DNA from: Brochothrix thermosphacta DSM 20171 = FSL F6-1036
GTDB taxonomy: Bacteria; Bacillota; Bacilli; Lactobacillales; Listeriaceae
Length of the DNA stretch: 64,000 nucleotides
Assembly (NCBI RefSeq): GCF_036884295.1
Contig: NZ_CP145608.1
Span: 1,736,001 to 1,800,000, forward strand
Direction: 5' to 3'
The first letter of the stretch is position 1. Each line of letters begins with the position of its first letter. The translations under genes and the position numbers were made by a program. Below, one piece after another: positions 25,245 through 34,686 of this stretch. The notes under the pieces were generated by a model. The model had not been told where the DNA came from. It did no database searches and saw only the letters and a program-made list of their open reading frames with translations.

Positions 25245-26579
25245 TTATGTCTCTGTAGTTTTTCCTTTTATACGCGTGATAATATAACCTAGAATACCAC
25301 CACATAATGCAGGTATAACCCATCCTAATCCTACATTATCCCACGGTAAATAAGCCGCATAAAAAGCTTGAATGCCAGAAGCAAAGTCCCAGCCTGCTGT
25401 TTTGAAACCATCAAATAAACTCACACAGAAAGTAAAGAACATACTCAGTTGGTAAATCGGTTTACTACCCCCATGCAAGCCATTTGTAAGGACTAAAATC
25501 ACCAAACAAATTACCATAGGATAAATAACCATCAAGACTGGCATCGATACTGCCAATAATTGTGTTAATCCTAAATTAGCAATAATAGCACTAAAAATCG
25601 CAATCACTAAAACATAACGTTTTATTGCTATTTTCGGATAAATTTTATTGAAGAACGAAGCTGTTGCAACTGTTAAACCAACACTCGTTGTCAGACAAGA
25701 TACGATAATTGTGATACCCAGTACCAAGTTGCCATAGGTTCCAAAGTAGAAAGCAGAAACTTTCGCTAATACTTGTGCACCATTTTCAACATAACCGATT
25801 TGACTAACGCTTGTTGCACCCATATATGCTAATGAACCATAGATAAACATCAGCAATACCATCGAGATTAACGATGCTTTGATTCCCATCGATGTCACTT
25901 CTTTTTTTGTTTTTGCACCTTTTGCTCGAACAGCTTGTAACACAACCATCCCAAATGCAAACGAGGCAATCGTATCTAAAGTTAAATAACCTTGTTGAAA
26001 ACTATTGAAGAATGATTTTGTATCGTAATCACCGATTGGCGCTTGATACGCACCCATTGGCCAAGCTATTGCGACACCAATAATAATTAATATTAATGTC
26101 AGTTTAATTGGTGCTAAGTATTTACCAATAACATCAACGATTTTCCCAGGGTTTCGAGCCAAGAAGTACGTCAATGTAAAAAAGAGAATTGTAAAAACAA
26201 ACAGTGCTATTTTCTCTGATCCCGCTGGTACAAAAGGATGCACACCTATTTCAAACGAGACATTTCCCGTACGAGGAATTGCAAAAAAAGGACCGATTGC
26301 TAGATACAGGATAATTGAAAATATCAATCCAAATAGTTTACCTGCCCCATCAGCTAATTGTTGAACATCATCTTTACCTGATAATGCAAGACTTAAAAAA
26401 CCCAGAAGTGGTAATCCTACACCGGTTATTAAAAAACCAGCGACTGCAATCCAAACATTTGAACCTGCATTCTGACCTAAAAAAGAGGGAAAAATTAAAT
26501 TTCCTGCGCCAAAATATAACGCAAATAACATCAACCCGATCGTTAACGTATCTTTAAAAGATGGTTTATGTGTATTCAT
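25245..26579 (-). CDS. brnQ: branched-chain amino acid cation symporter
   Basis: A 444-residue membrane protein of the LIVCS family with about 12 membrane segments. The N-terminal signature is 'GLMLFALYFGAGNLIFPSFLG' (about residues 15-35). It imports leucine, isoleucine and valine with Na+ or H+. AGGAGGTACTT precedes ATG 26579. It lies downstream of the bkd operon on the same strand after an unusual 166-bp gap; import beside the degradation genes is coherent. Confidence 0.93.
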   Translation of the reverse strand: MNTHKPSFKDTLTIGLMLFALYFGAGNLIFPSFLGQNAGSNVWIAVAGFLITGVGLPLLGFLSLALSGKDDVQQLADGAGKLFGLIFSIILYLAIGPFFAIPRTGNVSFEIGVHPFVPAGSEKIALFVFTILFFTLTYFLARNPGKIVDVIGKYLAPIKLTLILIIIGVAIAWPMGAYQAPIGDYDTKSFFNSFQQGYLTLDTIASFAFGMVVLQAVRAKGAKTKKEVTSMGIKASLISMVLLMFIYGSLAYMGATSVSQIGYVENGAQVLAKVSAFYFGTYGNLVLGITIIVSCLTTSVGLTVATASFFNKIYPKIAIKRYVLVIAIFSAIIANLGLTQLLAVSMPVLMVIYPMVICLVILVLTNGLHGGSKPIYQLSMFFTFCVSLFDGFKTAGWDFASGIQAFYAAYLPWDNVGLGWVIPALCGGILGYIITRIKGKTTET

Positions 26580-26745
26580 AAGTACCTCCTATGCAGCTCG
26601 GCACCCTTAAGCTTTCGAAAAAGTCTGACTATTCAAAGGTGATGGTTGTCGAGGGAAGATAGCTTCTCTTCCCTTAAACAACGACCATTTTCATTGACAA
26701 TCTGACCCCGCTAAAGTGGCGATCAGTGACCGCAAATGAATTTTC
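26580..26745 (-). other. structured intergenic segment between bkdB and brnQ
   Basis: The minus-strand transcript would hold a long hairpin: ATGGTCGTTG pairs with CGACAACCAT and, inside, AGGGAAG with CTTCCCT. A short frame ATG AAA ATG GTC GTT GTT TAA (26681-26701, MKMVVV) starts just before and runs into its left arm. No T run follows, so it is not a plain terminator. I match it to no known riboswitch; it may be a brnQ leader. Confidence 0.45.
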
Positions 26746-28050
26746 TTAATAGACAGATGTGCTTTTAGAATTAATAGCTTCCACGTTGTTTTTCACTTCT
26801 TGTAAGAAGCGACCAGCAACAAGACCATCTAACACACGGTGATCGATTGAAAGACATAGATTTACCATATCACGAACAGCAATCATCCCGTCTTTAACAA
26901 CCGGACGTTTAACGATTGATTCAACTTGTAAAATAGCTGCTTGTGGATGATTGATAATTCCCATCGATTGAACTGATCCAAACGATCCTGTCGAATTAAC
27001 AGTAAATGTTCCGCCATCCATTTCTTTTGATGTTAATTTACCCGTACGTACTTTACCTGCTAAATCAGCAATTTCTTTTCCAATACCTTTAACAGTTTTT
27101 TCATCAGCATTACGTACAACTGGTACAAAGAGCGCATCGTCAGTAGCAACGGCAATTGATAAGTTAATATCATGACGTTGGATAATGCTTTCGCCTGTCC
27201 ATGTACTGTTTAATTCTGGGTATTTTTTCAATGCTTGAGCAACAGCTTTTACAAAGAATGCAAAGTAACTGATAGAAAATCCTTCTTTTGCTTTGAATTC
27301 ATCTTTAATGCTGTTACGATAATTCACTAATTCTGTTGCATCTACCTCTACCATCACCCAAGCATGTGGAATTTCAAGTGAACTTTGAACCATGTGCTTA
27401 GCAATTGCTTTACGGATTGGTGTGACTGGCACTGTTACATCGCCCGCAGCCACAGTTGGTGTCGGTGTAGATGCAGAAGCAGTTGGTGCCACTGATGGTG
27501 CCGGAGTTTCAGACACGACTGACGTCTGTTCTGGTGCTGGTGCAGCACTAGGTGTGAAGCCTAAGACATCTTTACGAGTGATACGTCCGCCTTTTCCAGT
27601 TCCTGTTACTTGCGTTAAGTCGATGCCTTTTTCTTGCGACAAACGCAATACAACAGGTGAATAACGTGCACGATCGCCTGTTGCTGCAACAGGTGCTGCA
27701 ACAGGTGCTGCAACAGGTGCTGCAGGTGCTGCTTTAGCTTCAACAACTGGTTCAGGTGTCGGTGCTGCTTTTTCAGTTTCAGCTTCTGGAGCTGGCGTTG
27801 TTGCTTCTCCAGCTGTTTCCATCGTACAGATTACTTCACCAACGGGGACAGTGACATCCGCTTCTACAAGAATTTCTTTGATTGTTCCTGTGAATGATGA
27901 TGGGATTTCTGCTGTTACTTTATCCGTTAATACTTCTGCGATTGGATCATATTGTTCAACGTGGTCTCCTGGTTGTACTAACCACGCTGTAATTGTTCCT
28001 TCTGTAACACTTTCGCCAAGTTGCGGCATTTTAATATTTTCAATAGCCAT
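26746..28050 (-). CDS. bkdB: branched-chain alpha-keto acid dehydrogenase E2 (lipoyl acyltransferase)
   Basis: About 434 residues. It has an N-terminal lipoyl domain with lipoylation site TDKVTAE (about residue 43), an Ala/Pro/Thr-rich linker including an exact VAAP repeat (GATT-type DNA repeat near 27685-27725), a peripheral-subunit-binding domain (SPVVLRLSQEKGIDLTQVTG), a second linker and the acyltransferase domain with catalytic motif IDHRVLDG. It transfers the branched acyl group to CoA. Start ATG 28050 (MAIENIKMPQLGESVTEG) fits the family; ATG 28059 in frame is equally well placed by RBS. Last gene of the bkd operon. Confidence 0.92.
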   Translation of the reverse strand: MAIENIKMPQLGESVTEGTITAWLVQPGDHVEQYDPIAEVLTDKVTAEIPSSFTGTIKEILVEADVTVPVGEVICTMETAGEATTPAPEAETEKAAPTPEPVVEAKAAPAAPVAAPVAAPVAATGDRARYSPVVLRLSQEKGIDLTQVTGTGKGGRITRKDVLGFTPSAAPAPEQTSVVSETPAPSVAPTASASTPTPTVAAGDVTVPVTPIRKAIAKHMVQSSLEIPHAWVMVEVDATELVNYRNSIKDEFKAKEGFSISYFAFFVKAVAQALKKYPELNSTWTGESIIQRHDINLSIAVATDDALFVPVVRNADEKTVKGIGKEIADLAGKVRTGKLTSKEMDGGTFTVNSTGSFGSVQSMGIINHPQAAILQVESIVKRPVVKDGMIAVRDMVNLCLSIDHRVLDGLVAGRFLQEVKNNVEAINSKSTSVY

Positions 28051-28074
28051 GTGTGTCATTCCTTTCCTTGGGCA

Positions 28075-29058
28075 TTAATAGTCAGCGAGTTCACGCATTG
28101 CTGCTTCTACTTGATCCGTATTGATTAAGAATTCTTTTTCAATCGATGAGGCAAATGGCATTGCAGGAGAATCAGGACCTGCTAAGCGAGCGATTGGTGC
28201 ATCTAAATCAAAGAGACAGTTTTCACCAATAATAGCAGAAACTTCACCAATAACACTGCCTTGTTTATTATCTTCTGTGATCAACAAGACTTTACCTGTC
28301 TTTTTAGCTGCTTCAATAATTGCCGCTTCATCCAAAGGATAAATTGTTCGCAAGTCAAGTAAGTGTGTTGAGACACCTTCTTTTTCTAATTTAACTGCCA
28401 CTTGTTTCGCCATTTCAACACAAAGACCGTAAGTAATGACAGTGAAATCTGTTCCTTCACGCACTACATTAGCTTTACCAATTGGAATGATGTGCTCACC
28501 TGCAGGAACTTCTTCTTTCAATAATCGATACGCACGTTTATGCTCTAAAAATAACACGGGATCATTGTCACGAATGGCTGCTTTTAATAGCCCTTTGGCA
28601 TCTGCTGGAGATGAAGGCATAACAATTTTCAATCCTGGTTGACCCATAAAGATTTTTTCAATCGATTGTGAGTGGTACAATCCGCCATGAACACCACCAC
28701 CATAAGGCGCACGGATAACCATTGGCACTGTCCAATCATTGTTTGAACGGTAACGAATACGCGCTGCTTCTGAGATAATTTGGTTAATAGCTGGCATGAT
28801 AAAGTCCGCAAACTGCATTTCTGCAATTGGACGTAATCCGTACATTGCTGCACCAATACCAACACCTGCAATTGCTGATTCAGCAAGTGGTGTATCTAGC
28901 ACACGGTCATGACCAAATTGATCGTAAAGACCATCTGTCGCTTTAAAAACGCCGCCTTTGACACCCACATCTTCGCCTAATACAAAGACATTTTCGTCGC
29001 GTTCCATTTCTTCGCGCATTGCGAGTGTAATCGCCTCAATATATGATAAAACTGCCAT
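28075..29058 (-). CDS. bkdA2: branched-chain alpha-keto acid dehydrogenase E1 beta
   Basis: A 327-residue subunit that pairs with E1 alpha to decarboxylate branched 2-keto acids using thiamine diphosphate. The start MAVLSYIEAITLAMREEM and 'VFVLGEDVGVKGGVFKAT' are diagnostic for the transketolase-like beta chain, with a C-terminal transketolase domain (VITYGLCVEMAKQV, LLDLRTIYPLDEAAI). The start is ATG 29058 behind AAGGAGG; the frame is open 10 codons further into bkdA1. Confidence 0.94.
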   Translation of the reverse strand: MAVLSYIEAITLAMREEMERDENVFVLGEDVGVKGGVFKATDGLYDQFGHDRVLDTPLAESAIAGVGIGAAMYGLRPIAEMQFADFIMPAINQIISEAARIRYRSNNDWTVPMVIRAPYGGGVHGGLYHSQSIEKIFMGQPGLKIVMPSSPADAKGLLKAAIRDNDPVLFLEHKRAYRLLKEEVPAGEHIIPIGKANVVREGTDFTVITYGLCVEMAKQVAVKLEKEGVSTHLLDLRTIYPLDEAAIIEAAKKTGKVLLITEDNKQGSVIGEVSAIIGENCLFDLDAPIARLAGPDSPAMPFASSIEKEFLINTDQVEAAMRELADY

Positions 29059-29059
29059 A

Positions 29060-30091
29060 TTAGTTTCCTCCTTGCGTATCTTCGTCATACACGTGATGAC
29101 CTAATGTTTCAACAGCTGGTGCTGCTGCATTCTCAGCATACTCTGTTGCTTCTTGAATTTCTGCTTTCACACGAGCTTCAATTGCATCTAGCTCTTCTTG
29201 AGTTGCTACTTTTTCGTCTAATAATTGATTAAAGTAAATGTCTAATGGATCTTTACCACGTGCTGCTTCGACTTCTTCACGCGTACGGTAGCTGCGGTCG
29301 TCATCATCTGATGAATGCGGTGTAAAGCGGTATGTCACTGTTTCAATTAACGTTGGACCTTCACCATCACGCGCACGTGTAACAGCGCGTTTGAACGCCA
29401 AGTATACAGCGACCATATCGTTACCATCTACTGTTTCGCCTGGAATGCCATAACCGATTGCACGATCAGATAATTTATCTGCAGCAAATTGTAATTCTTT
29501 CGGAACAGAAATTGCATATTGATTATTTTCAATTACAAACACAACAGGTAAACGGTGAACACTCGCAAAGTTAATCCCTTCATGGAAGTCACCTTGGTTA
29601 GATGATCCTTCACCACAAGAAGTATAAGCAACAATTGGGTCTTTACGCATTTTAGCTGCGAGAGCAATCCCAGCTGCATGTGGGAATTGTGTTGTTACTG
29701 GCGAACTTTGTGTGACAATACGGTGTGCTTTATGTCCGTAATGAGCAGGCATTTGACGACCACCTGAGTTAGGGTCTTCAGCTTTACCGAATGCTGATAA
29801 CAAGACTTCTTTTGCTGTCATACCAAAAGCAAGTACTACGGCTAAGTCACGGTAATAAGGTAACGTGTAATCTATCTCACGGTTAAAGGCAAAAGCAGAT
29901 GCAACTTGCGCGCCTTCTTGTCCTTGTCCTGAAATATTAAAAGGAATTTTCCCCGAACGGTTAAGTAACCAAATTCGCTCATCTACGCGTCGAGCCATTA
30001 ACATAACTTCATACATTTCTAATAACGTTTCTTTATCTAATTCCATATCTTTTAAACTTGCTTTTTTCACTCGTGAATCTTTCAACATCAT
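29060..30091 (-). CDS. bkdA1: branched-chain alpha-keto acid dehydrogenase E1 alpha
   Basis: A 343-residue thiamine diphosphate-dependent subunit. The ThDP motif spans GEGSSNQGDFHEGINFASV to about NN (GDG-type motif written here as GEG, then 'VIENNQYAIS'). 'RMxxRRVDERIW'-like sequence occurs at the start (MARRVDERIWLLNR), and the phosphorylation-loop-like 'YRFTPHSSDDDDRSYR' is present. It decarboxylates 2-ketoisovalerate, 2-ketoisocaproate and 2-keto-3-methylvalerate and passes the acyl group to E2. Two adjacent ATG codons (30091, 30088) follow AAGGAGG; the second has better spacing. Confidence 0.94.
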   Translation of the reverse strand: MMLKDSRVKKASLKDMELDKETLLEMYEVMLMARRVDERIWLLNRSGKIPFNISGQGQEGAQVASAFAFNREIDYTLPYYRDLAVVLAFGMTAKEVLLSAFGKAEDPNSGGRQMPAHYGHKAHRIVTQSSPVTTQFPHAAGIALAAKMRKDPIVAYTSCGEGSSNQGDFHEGINFASVHRLPVVFVIENNQYAISVPKELQFAADKLSDRAIGYGIPGETVDGNDMVAVYLAFKRAVTRARDGEGPTLIETVTYRFTPHSSDDDDRSYRTREEVEAARGKDPLDIYFNQLLDEKVATQEELDAIEARVKAEIQEATEYAENAAAPAVETLGHHVYDEDTQGGN

Positions 30092-30113
30092 GATTCCTCC
30101 TTTTTAATAACCC

Positions 30114-31556
30114 TTATCCATGAACGGCATTACCATCAACTGCGAGTGCAGCTTCCGCCAATGCTTCAGAAAGTGTGGGGTGTGGGTGAATGGTTGTCCC
30201 AATTTCCCATGGTGTTGCATCAAGTACTTGTGCGAGACCCGCTTCACTAATTAAATCAGTTGCATGAGGTCCGATAATTGAAACACCTAATAAATCATTC
30301 GTTTCTTTATCAGCAACAACTTTGATAAAACCTTCTGCTTCGCCGAATACAAGCGCCTTGCCGTTACCTTGGAAGTTAAACTTCCCTACTTTAACTTCAT
30401 GTCCACGCTCTTTTGCTTGTGCTTCACTAATACCCACACTCGCAATTTCTGGTGTTGTATAAACACAACGCGGTACTTGATCATAATTCATTTTCTCAGA
30501 ATCACCATCGACAATATGATCCACTGCAGCTTGGCCCTCATGCATCGCAACATGAGCTAATTGCATTGTTGGGATACAGTCACCAATCGCATACATATGA
30601 CTTTCTGCTGTTTGGTAATGATCGTTGACCTCAATAAAATCACGGTCTGTTTTTATTGCTGTATTTTGTAAACCAATTGATGTTGTGTTCGCTTTACGAC
30701 CCACAGAAACCATGACTTTTTCAGCAGAATAAGTAATTGTTTCACCTTTGACCTCTGCTTGAATAGTAATACCATCTTCTGTTTTTGTAAACGTGTCAGC
30801 TAAAACTTTAGCTTTAGTTACAATCGTAATGCCTTTTTTAGTTTTAATTCTTTGCAATGTTCTTGATAGTTCTGCATCTTCAGTCGGGATAATACGGTCA
30901 GCATATTCCAATACAGTTACCTTAACACCAAAATCATGGAGCATTGATGCCCATTCCATCCCAATAACGCCACCACCAACAATCACCAATGATTCTGGCA
31001 ATGCCTCAAGTTGCAACATGCCATCTGAAGAAAGAACTGTTTCTTCATCAAAATTCAATCCTGGCAAGCTTTGTGGTTGTGAGCCAGTTGCGATGATTAA
31101 ACTTTTAGGAATAATCATTTCTGGTTCTTGATCGTCTGAATAAGTGATTGAAATTGTACCAGCTGTTGGAGAAAAGATTGAAGGTCCTAAAATAGTCCCT
31201 GTTCCGTAGAAGACATCAATTTTCCCTTTTTTCATCAGACCTTTAACGCCTGCTTCTAATTGATCAACAATTTTTTGCTTGCGTGCTTGTGCGTTAACAA
31301 AATTAATTGTCGATGTTTCCAAACCTGAATCCGAACCTAAAGTAACACCAAAAGCCGCTGCTTGTTTCACTGTTTCTAATACTTCAGCTGAACGTAAAAG
31401 TGCTTTTGTTGGGATACAACCACGGTGTAAACAAGTGCCTCCAAGTTTATCTTTTTCTACGACGGCAACACGTTGCCCTTTTTTAGCGGCAGCAATCGCT
31501 GCAACATACCCTCCGGTACCGCCTCCAAGTACAACTACATCATATTCATTTGCCAT
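30114..31556 (-). CDS. lpd: dihydrolipoamide dehydrogenase (E3) of the bkd complex
   Basis: A 480-residue FAD enzyme that reoxidises the lipoyl group and makes NADH. The FAD motif GGGTGGYVAAIAAAKKG is at residues 11-27, the redox-active disulfide in GGTCLHRGCIPTKALL (about 39-54), the NAD motif VIVGGGVIGMEWASML (about 191-206) and the C-terminal His-Glu pair in 'HPHPTLSEAL'. It overlaps buk by 11 bp. It corresponds to bkdD/lpdV of other Firmicutes. Confidence 0.95.
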   Translation of the reverse strand: MANEYDVVVLGGGTGGYVAAIAAAKKGQRVAVVEKDKLGGTCLHRGCIPTKALLRSAEVLETVKQAAAFGVTLGSDSGLETSTINFVNAQARKQKIVDQLEAGVKGLMKKGKIDVFYGTGTILGPSIFSPTAGTISITYSDDQEPEMIIPKSLIIATGSQPQSLPGLNFDEETVLSSDGMLQLEALPESLVIVGGGVIGMEWASMLHDFGVKVTVLEYADRIIPTEDAELSRTLQRIKTKKGITIVTKAKVLADTFTKTEDGITIQAEVKGETITYSAEKVMVSVGRKANTTSIGLQNTAIKTDRDFIEVNDHYQTAESHMYAIGDCIPTMQLAHVAMHEGQAAVDHIVDGDSEKMNYDQVPRCVYTTPEIASVGISEAQAKERGHEVKVGKFNFQGNGKALVFGEAEGFIKVVADKETNDLLGVSIIGPHATDLISEAGLAQVLDATPWEIGTTIHPHPTLSEALAEAALAVDGNAVHG

Positions 31557-32637
31557 TTGTTACGCCTCCTCTATATTGACGAGCCTCTTCTTCCCCGTGC
31601 ATGACACGCTGAGCTCCTTCATTTAACGCTAGTAATTCATCTTCTCCCGGTTCTAAAATCACCGGAGCAATCCACTGGATTTTACGACTGACTAGCTGAG
31701 TAAAACTTGCACTATTTGCTAACCCACCCGTTAAGATAATACCATCAACTTCACCATTAAGTACAGCGGCACATGCTCCAATTTCTTTACTAACTTGATA
31801 AGCCATCGCTTCAAAAACGATTTTAGCTTCCGTGTTACCATCCGCTACCATCGCTTCAACAGTGCGCATATCGTTGGTTTCAAGATAAGAAACCACACCA
31901 CCTTTACCCACTAACTGGCGATAAAATGGATTTTTTTGCCAGCGCTCTTCTTGCGAGTAAGCCAACGTTTGTTGAAGGGGCAATCCACCGGAACGTTCAG
32001 GACTAAATGGCCCATCGCCATCCAACGCATTGTTGACATCAATTACTTTACCTTGTTGATGTGCACCTACAGAAATACCACCGCCAAGATGTGCGATAAT
32101 CCAATTACGTTCATCATAACGATACCCTTTTTTTGCTGCAACTTTGCGTCCAGCCGATTTATGATTCAAAGCATGAAAAATACTTTTACGTTCGATTGCC
32201 TTGTTGCCAGAAATACGCGCAATGGGTTGTAATTCATCAACGACCACTGGGTCAACGATAAACGCTGGAATGCCATACAGTTCACTGATACGATTCGCAA
32301 TCAGTGCACCTAAATTCGATGCGTGTTCTCCATAGAGAGCGCCTCGTAAATCATGCAGCATCTTTTCATTAACGCGATACGTTCCACTCTCTAACGGTGC
32401 TAGCAAGCCACCTCTGCCTACAACAGCATCTAGCGATTCTAATGTAATGTTTTCAGCAGCTAATGTTTCTTTGATAAATTCTGTACGATAGTCATATTGT
32501 TCTATAACAGTTTCAAATGGAGCCAGTGCTTCTGTTGAATGACTCGCTGTCTTTTCAAACATAAGCTTGTCGCCTTCATATACGGCTATCTTAGTTGATG
32601 TCGAGCCTGGATTTATTGCAAGAATTTTAAATGTCAT
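31546..32637 (-). CDS. buk: butyrate / branched-chain fatty acid kinase
   Basis: A 363-residue ASKHA-fold kinase of the acetokinase/butyrate kinase family. It has 'ILAINPGSTSTKIAVYEGD' at the N-terminus, 'AHLGGGISVGAH' in the middle and 'GIILTGGLANS' near the C-terminus. It converts branched acyl phosphates (isovaleryl, isobutyryl, 2-methylbutyryl) to free acids with ATP formation, the energy-yielding step of the pathway. RBS AAAGGGG precedes the ATG. The branched-chain role is inferred from operon context. Confidence 0.93.
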   Translation of the reverse strand: MTFKILAINPGSTSTKIAVYEGDKLMFEKTASHSTEALAPFETVIEQYDYRTEFIKETLAAENITLESLDAVVGRGGLLAPLESGTYRVNEKMLHDLRGALYGEHASNLGALIANRISELYGIPAFIVDPVVVDELQPIARISGNKAIERKSIFHALNHKSAGRKVAAKKGYRYDERNWIIAHLGGGISVGAHQQGKVIDVNNALDGDGPFSPERSGGLPLQQTLAYSQEERWQKNPFYRQLVGKGGVVSYLETNDMRTVEAMVADGNTEAKIVFEAMAYQVSKEIGACAAVLNGEVDGIILTGGLANSASFTQLVSRKIQWIAPVILEPGEDELLALNEGAQRVMHGEEEARQYRGGVTNGK

Positions 32638-32663
32638 AGTAAGACCCCTTTATGTTAAATGAT

Positions 32664-33512
32664 TTAGTCAACTACATTTTGAATAGCTAATTCTAACGAT
32701 GCTAATTTACTATCCAATGAGTCACTGCGTGATGTCAATACAACAGGTACTTTTGCTCCAATGATAGCACCACTAATTACTGAAGGAATAAAATGCGTAA
32801 TCGTTTTATACATTAAATTACCACTTTCGATGTTAGGTACAATTAAAACATCGGCATCCCCTTGGATTTCACCAGGATATTTTTTCGCTACCGCTGAATG
32901 TGCATCCGTAGCAATATCCATTGAAATGGGGCCTTCTACAATTGCATCATAAGGGTTTTCTGCAAAGTAATCAGCGACTGCTTTTGCATCAACTGATGAT
33001 TGCATCTTCGGACTTACTGTTTCTACTGCGCTTAGTAAAGCAACTTTTGGACAAGTAATTCCGATATTTTTAGCAACATCAATCGCATTTTTAGAAATCT
33101 CTATTTTAGTCGCTACGTCTGGGGCAATATTCAAACCAGGATCACTCATTACCCACTGACGGCTACCATCTTTAAAGTTGATGACAGAAACTTGTGATAA
33201 CACTTTCTTGTCTCTCAAATTATTTTCTCTTTTTAAAATTGCACTAAGTAACATCGATGTGTGTATGTTACCTTTCATAATAATCTGCGCCTTTTTGGCT
33301 TGTACTGCCTGTACTGCTCCACTTACAGTTTCATCAATCGTTTCACATTTTGTATACTGACAGCCAGTTATATCACTGACATCAATGTCTTCACAGCCAA
33401 AAATAATAAAGTGACAGATATTTTTTTCTGCTGCTGGTTTAACAAATGCATCAATAATATAAGCATCTGCTCCAGCTATTGCTACCGTTCTAGTTGCCAT
33501 AACACCACTCAT
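32664..33512 (-). CDS. ptb: phosphate butyryltransferase (branched acyl-CoA)
   Basis: A 282-residue phosphotransacylase of the PTA/PTB family. 'MKGNIHTSMLLSAIL' at about residue 80, 'VMSDPGLNIAPDV' at about 120 and 'ALLSAVETVSPKM' at about 160 match Ptb. It turns branched acyl-CoA from the bkd complex into acyl phosphate for Buk. The start is uncertain: TTG 33521, ATG 33512 and ATG 33500 are all in frame with weak RBS; I use 33512. Family members are usually about 300 residues, so a longer form is preferred over 33500. Confidence 0.88.
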   Translation of the reverse strand: MSGVMATRTVAIAGADAYIIDAFVKPAAEKNICHFIIFGCEDIDVSDITGCQYTKCETIDETVSGAVQAVQAKKAQIIMKGNIHTSMLLSAILKRENNLRDKKVLSQVSVINFKDGSRQWVMSDPGLNIAPDVATKIEISKNAIDVAKNIGITCPKVALLSAVETVSPKMQSSVDAKAVADYFAENPYDAIVEGPISMDIATDAHSAVAKKYPGEIQGDADVLIVPNIESGNLMYKTITHFIPSVISGAIIGAKVPVVLTSRSDSLDSKLASLELAIQNVVD

Positions 33513-33585
33513 TTCTCTCAATTTTTATATAAAATCCCCCCACTGACAACAACTCCAATTATGTCAATGAGAGGACAAGGATTAC

Positions 33586-34686
33586 TTATTTACCGCGGCG
33601 GCTAATTGAAGAATGTTCAGTTTTCAAAAAATTACTACGAACATGTTTCAGTTGGTCGATACGTTGTTCTGCTAAATGATCTGCAGCAATCGCTGGTATA
33701 ATATTTTGCTCTTTCGCAATATCAAACACTTTACCAATTTGCGTATAAATTTCTTTTACTTTATTGACAGCTCTTGTCTCATTGTAACCACTCAATTCAT
33801 CAGCAACATTGATAACGCCACCTGAGTTAACAATATAATCTGGCGCATATAAAATACCACGCTCTTGTAACATTTTACCATGTTTTTCAATATCAAGTAA
33901 TTGATTATTTGAACTACCACATACGGCTTTAACTTTTAAACGTGGAATTGTATCATCATTTAAGATGGCTCCTAAAGCACAAGGTGCAAAAATATCTGCT
34001 TCAACATCATAAATTTCATCGATACCCACTGCCGTTGCGTTTAAATTAGTAACCGCACGTTGAATCGCTTCTTCATTAATATCAGTCACGATTAATTCAG
34101 CGCCTTCTTCATTTAATAACTCACACAAGGTATAAGATACATTACCGACACCTTGAACTGCAATTTTTTTACTCGTCAATGAATCGCTACCAAATACTTC
34201 TTTTGCAGTACGTTTCATTGCATAGTAGATTCCTAAAGCCGTTTTTGGACTTGGGTTCCCAGATGAACCTTCACCCGCTGTGCTTCCTGTTACAAAATCA
34301 GTTTCCATATACATATGATTCATATCTTCTTCTGTTGTACCCACATCTTCTGCAATAATATAACGGCCATTAAGGCTTTCAACATAACGACCTAAGGCTC
34401 TGAATAACGCTTCACTTTTATCTTTACGAGGATCGCCAATAATTACCGTTTTACCACCACCGATATTTAAACCAGCTGCAGCATTTTTATAAGTCATACC
34501 GCGTGATAATCTTAACACGTCATTTAAAGCTTCTTCTTCGGATGCATAGGGCCACATGCGACAACCACCTAAAGCCGGTCCTAAAGTTGTATCGTGAATA
34601 GCGATAATCGCTTTTAAACCTGATTCTTTGTCGTGACAAAAGACCACTTGTTCATACCCATCTTTTACCATTGTTTCAAATAACAT
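33586..34686 (-). CDS. bcd: leucine dehydrogenase (branched-chain amino acid dehydrogenase)
   Basis: A 366-residue NAD-dependent enzyme that deaminates leucine, valine and isoleucine to 2-keto acids, feeding the bkd complex. It has the family markers '[15 protein letters not shown]', the catalytic lysine region '[20 protein letters not shown]' and the Rossmann motif [16 protein letters not shown] start it at ATG 34686, 7 bases after AGGAGG; an ATG two codons earlier is too close to the RBS. It is first in the operon bcd-ptb-buk-lpd-bkdA1-bkdA2-bkdB; no BkdR-type activator gene is near. Confidence 0.95.
   Translation of the reverse strand: MLFETMVKDGYEQVVFCHDKESGLKAIIAIHDTTLGPALGGCRMWPYASEEEALNDVLRLSRGMTYKNAAAGLNIGGGKTVIIGDPRKDKSEALFRALGRYVESLNGRYIIAEDVGTTEEDMNHMYMETDFVTGSTAGEGSSGNPSPKTALGIYYAMKRTAKEVFGSDSLTSKKIAVQGVGNVSYTLCELLNEEGAELIVTDINEEAIQRAVTNLNATAVGIDEIYDVEADIFAPCALGAILNDDTIPRLKVKAVCGSSNNQLLDIEKHGKMLQERGILYAPDYIVNSGGVINVADELSGYNETRAVNKVKEIYTQIGKVFDIAKEQNIIPAIAADHLAEQRIDQLKHVRSNFLKTEHSSISRRGK

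Noticed and set aside
27392-27664. Plus-strand frame rich in Val, Gly and Ala inside bkdB
   Set aside because: It is the antisense reading of the Ala/Pro-rich linker of E2; compositional artefact.
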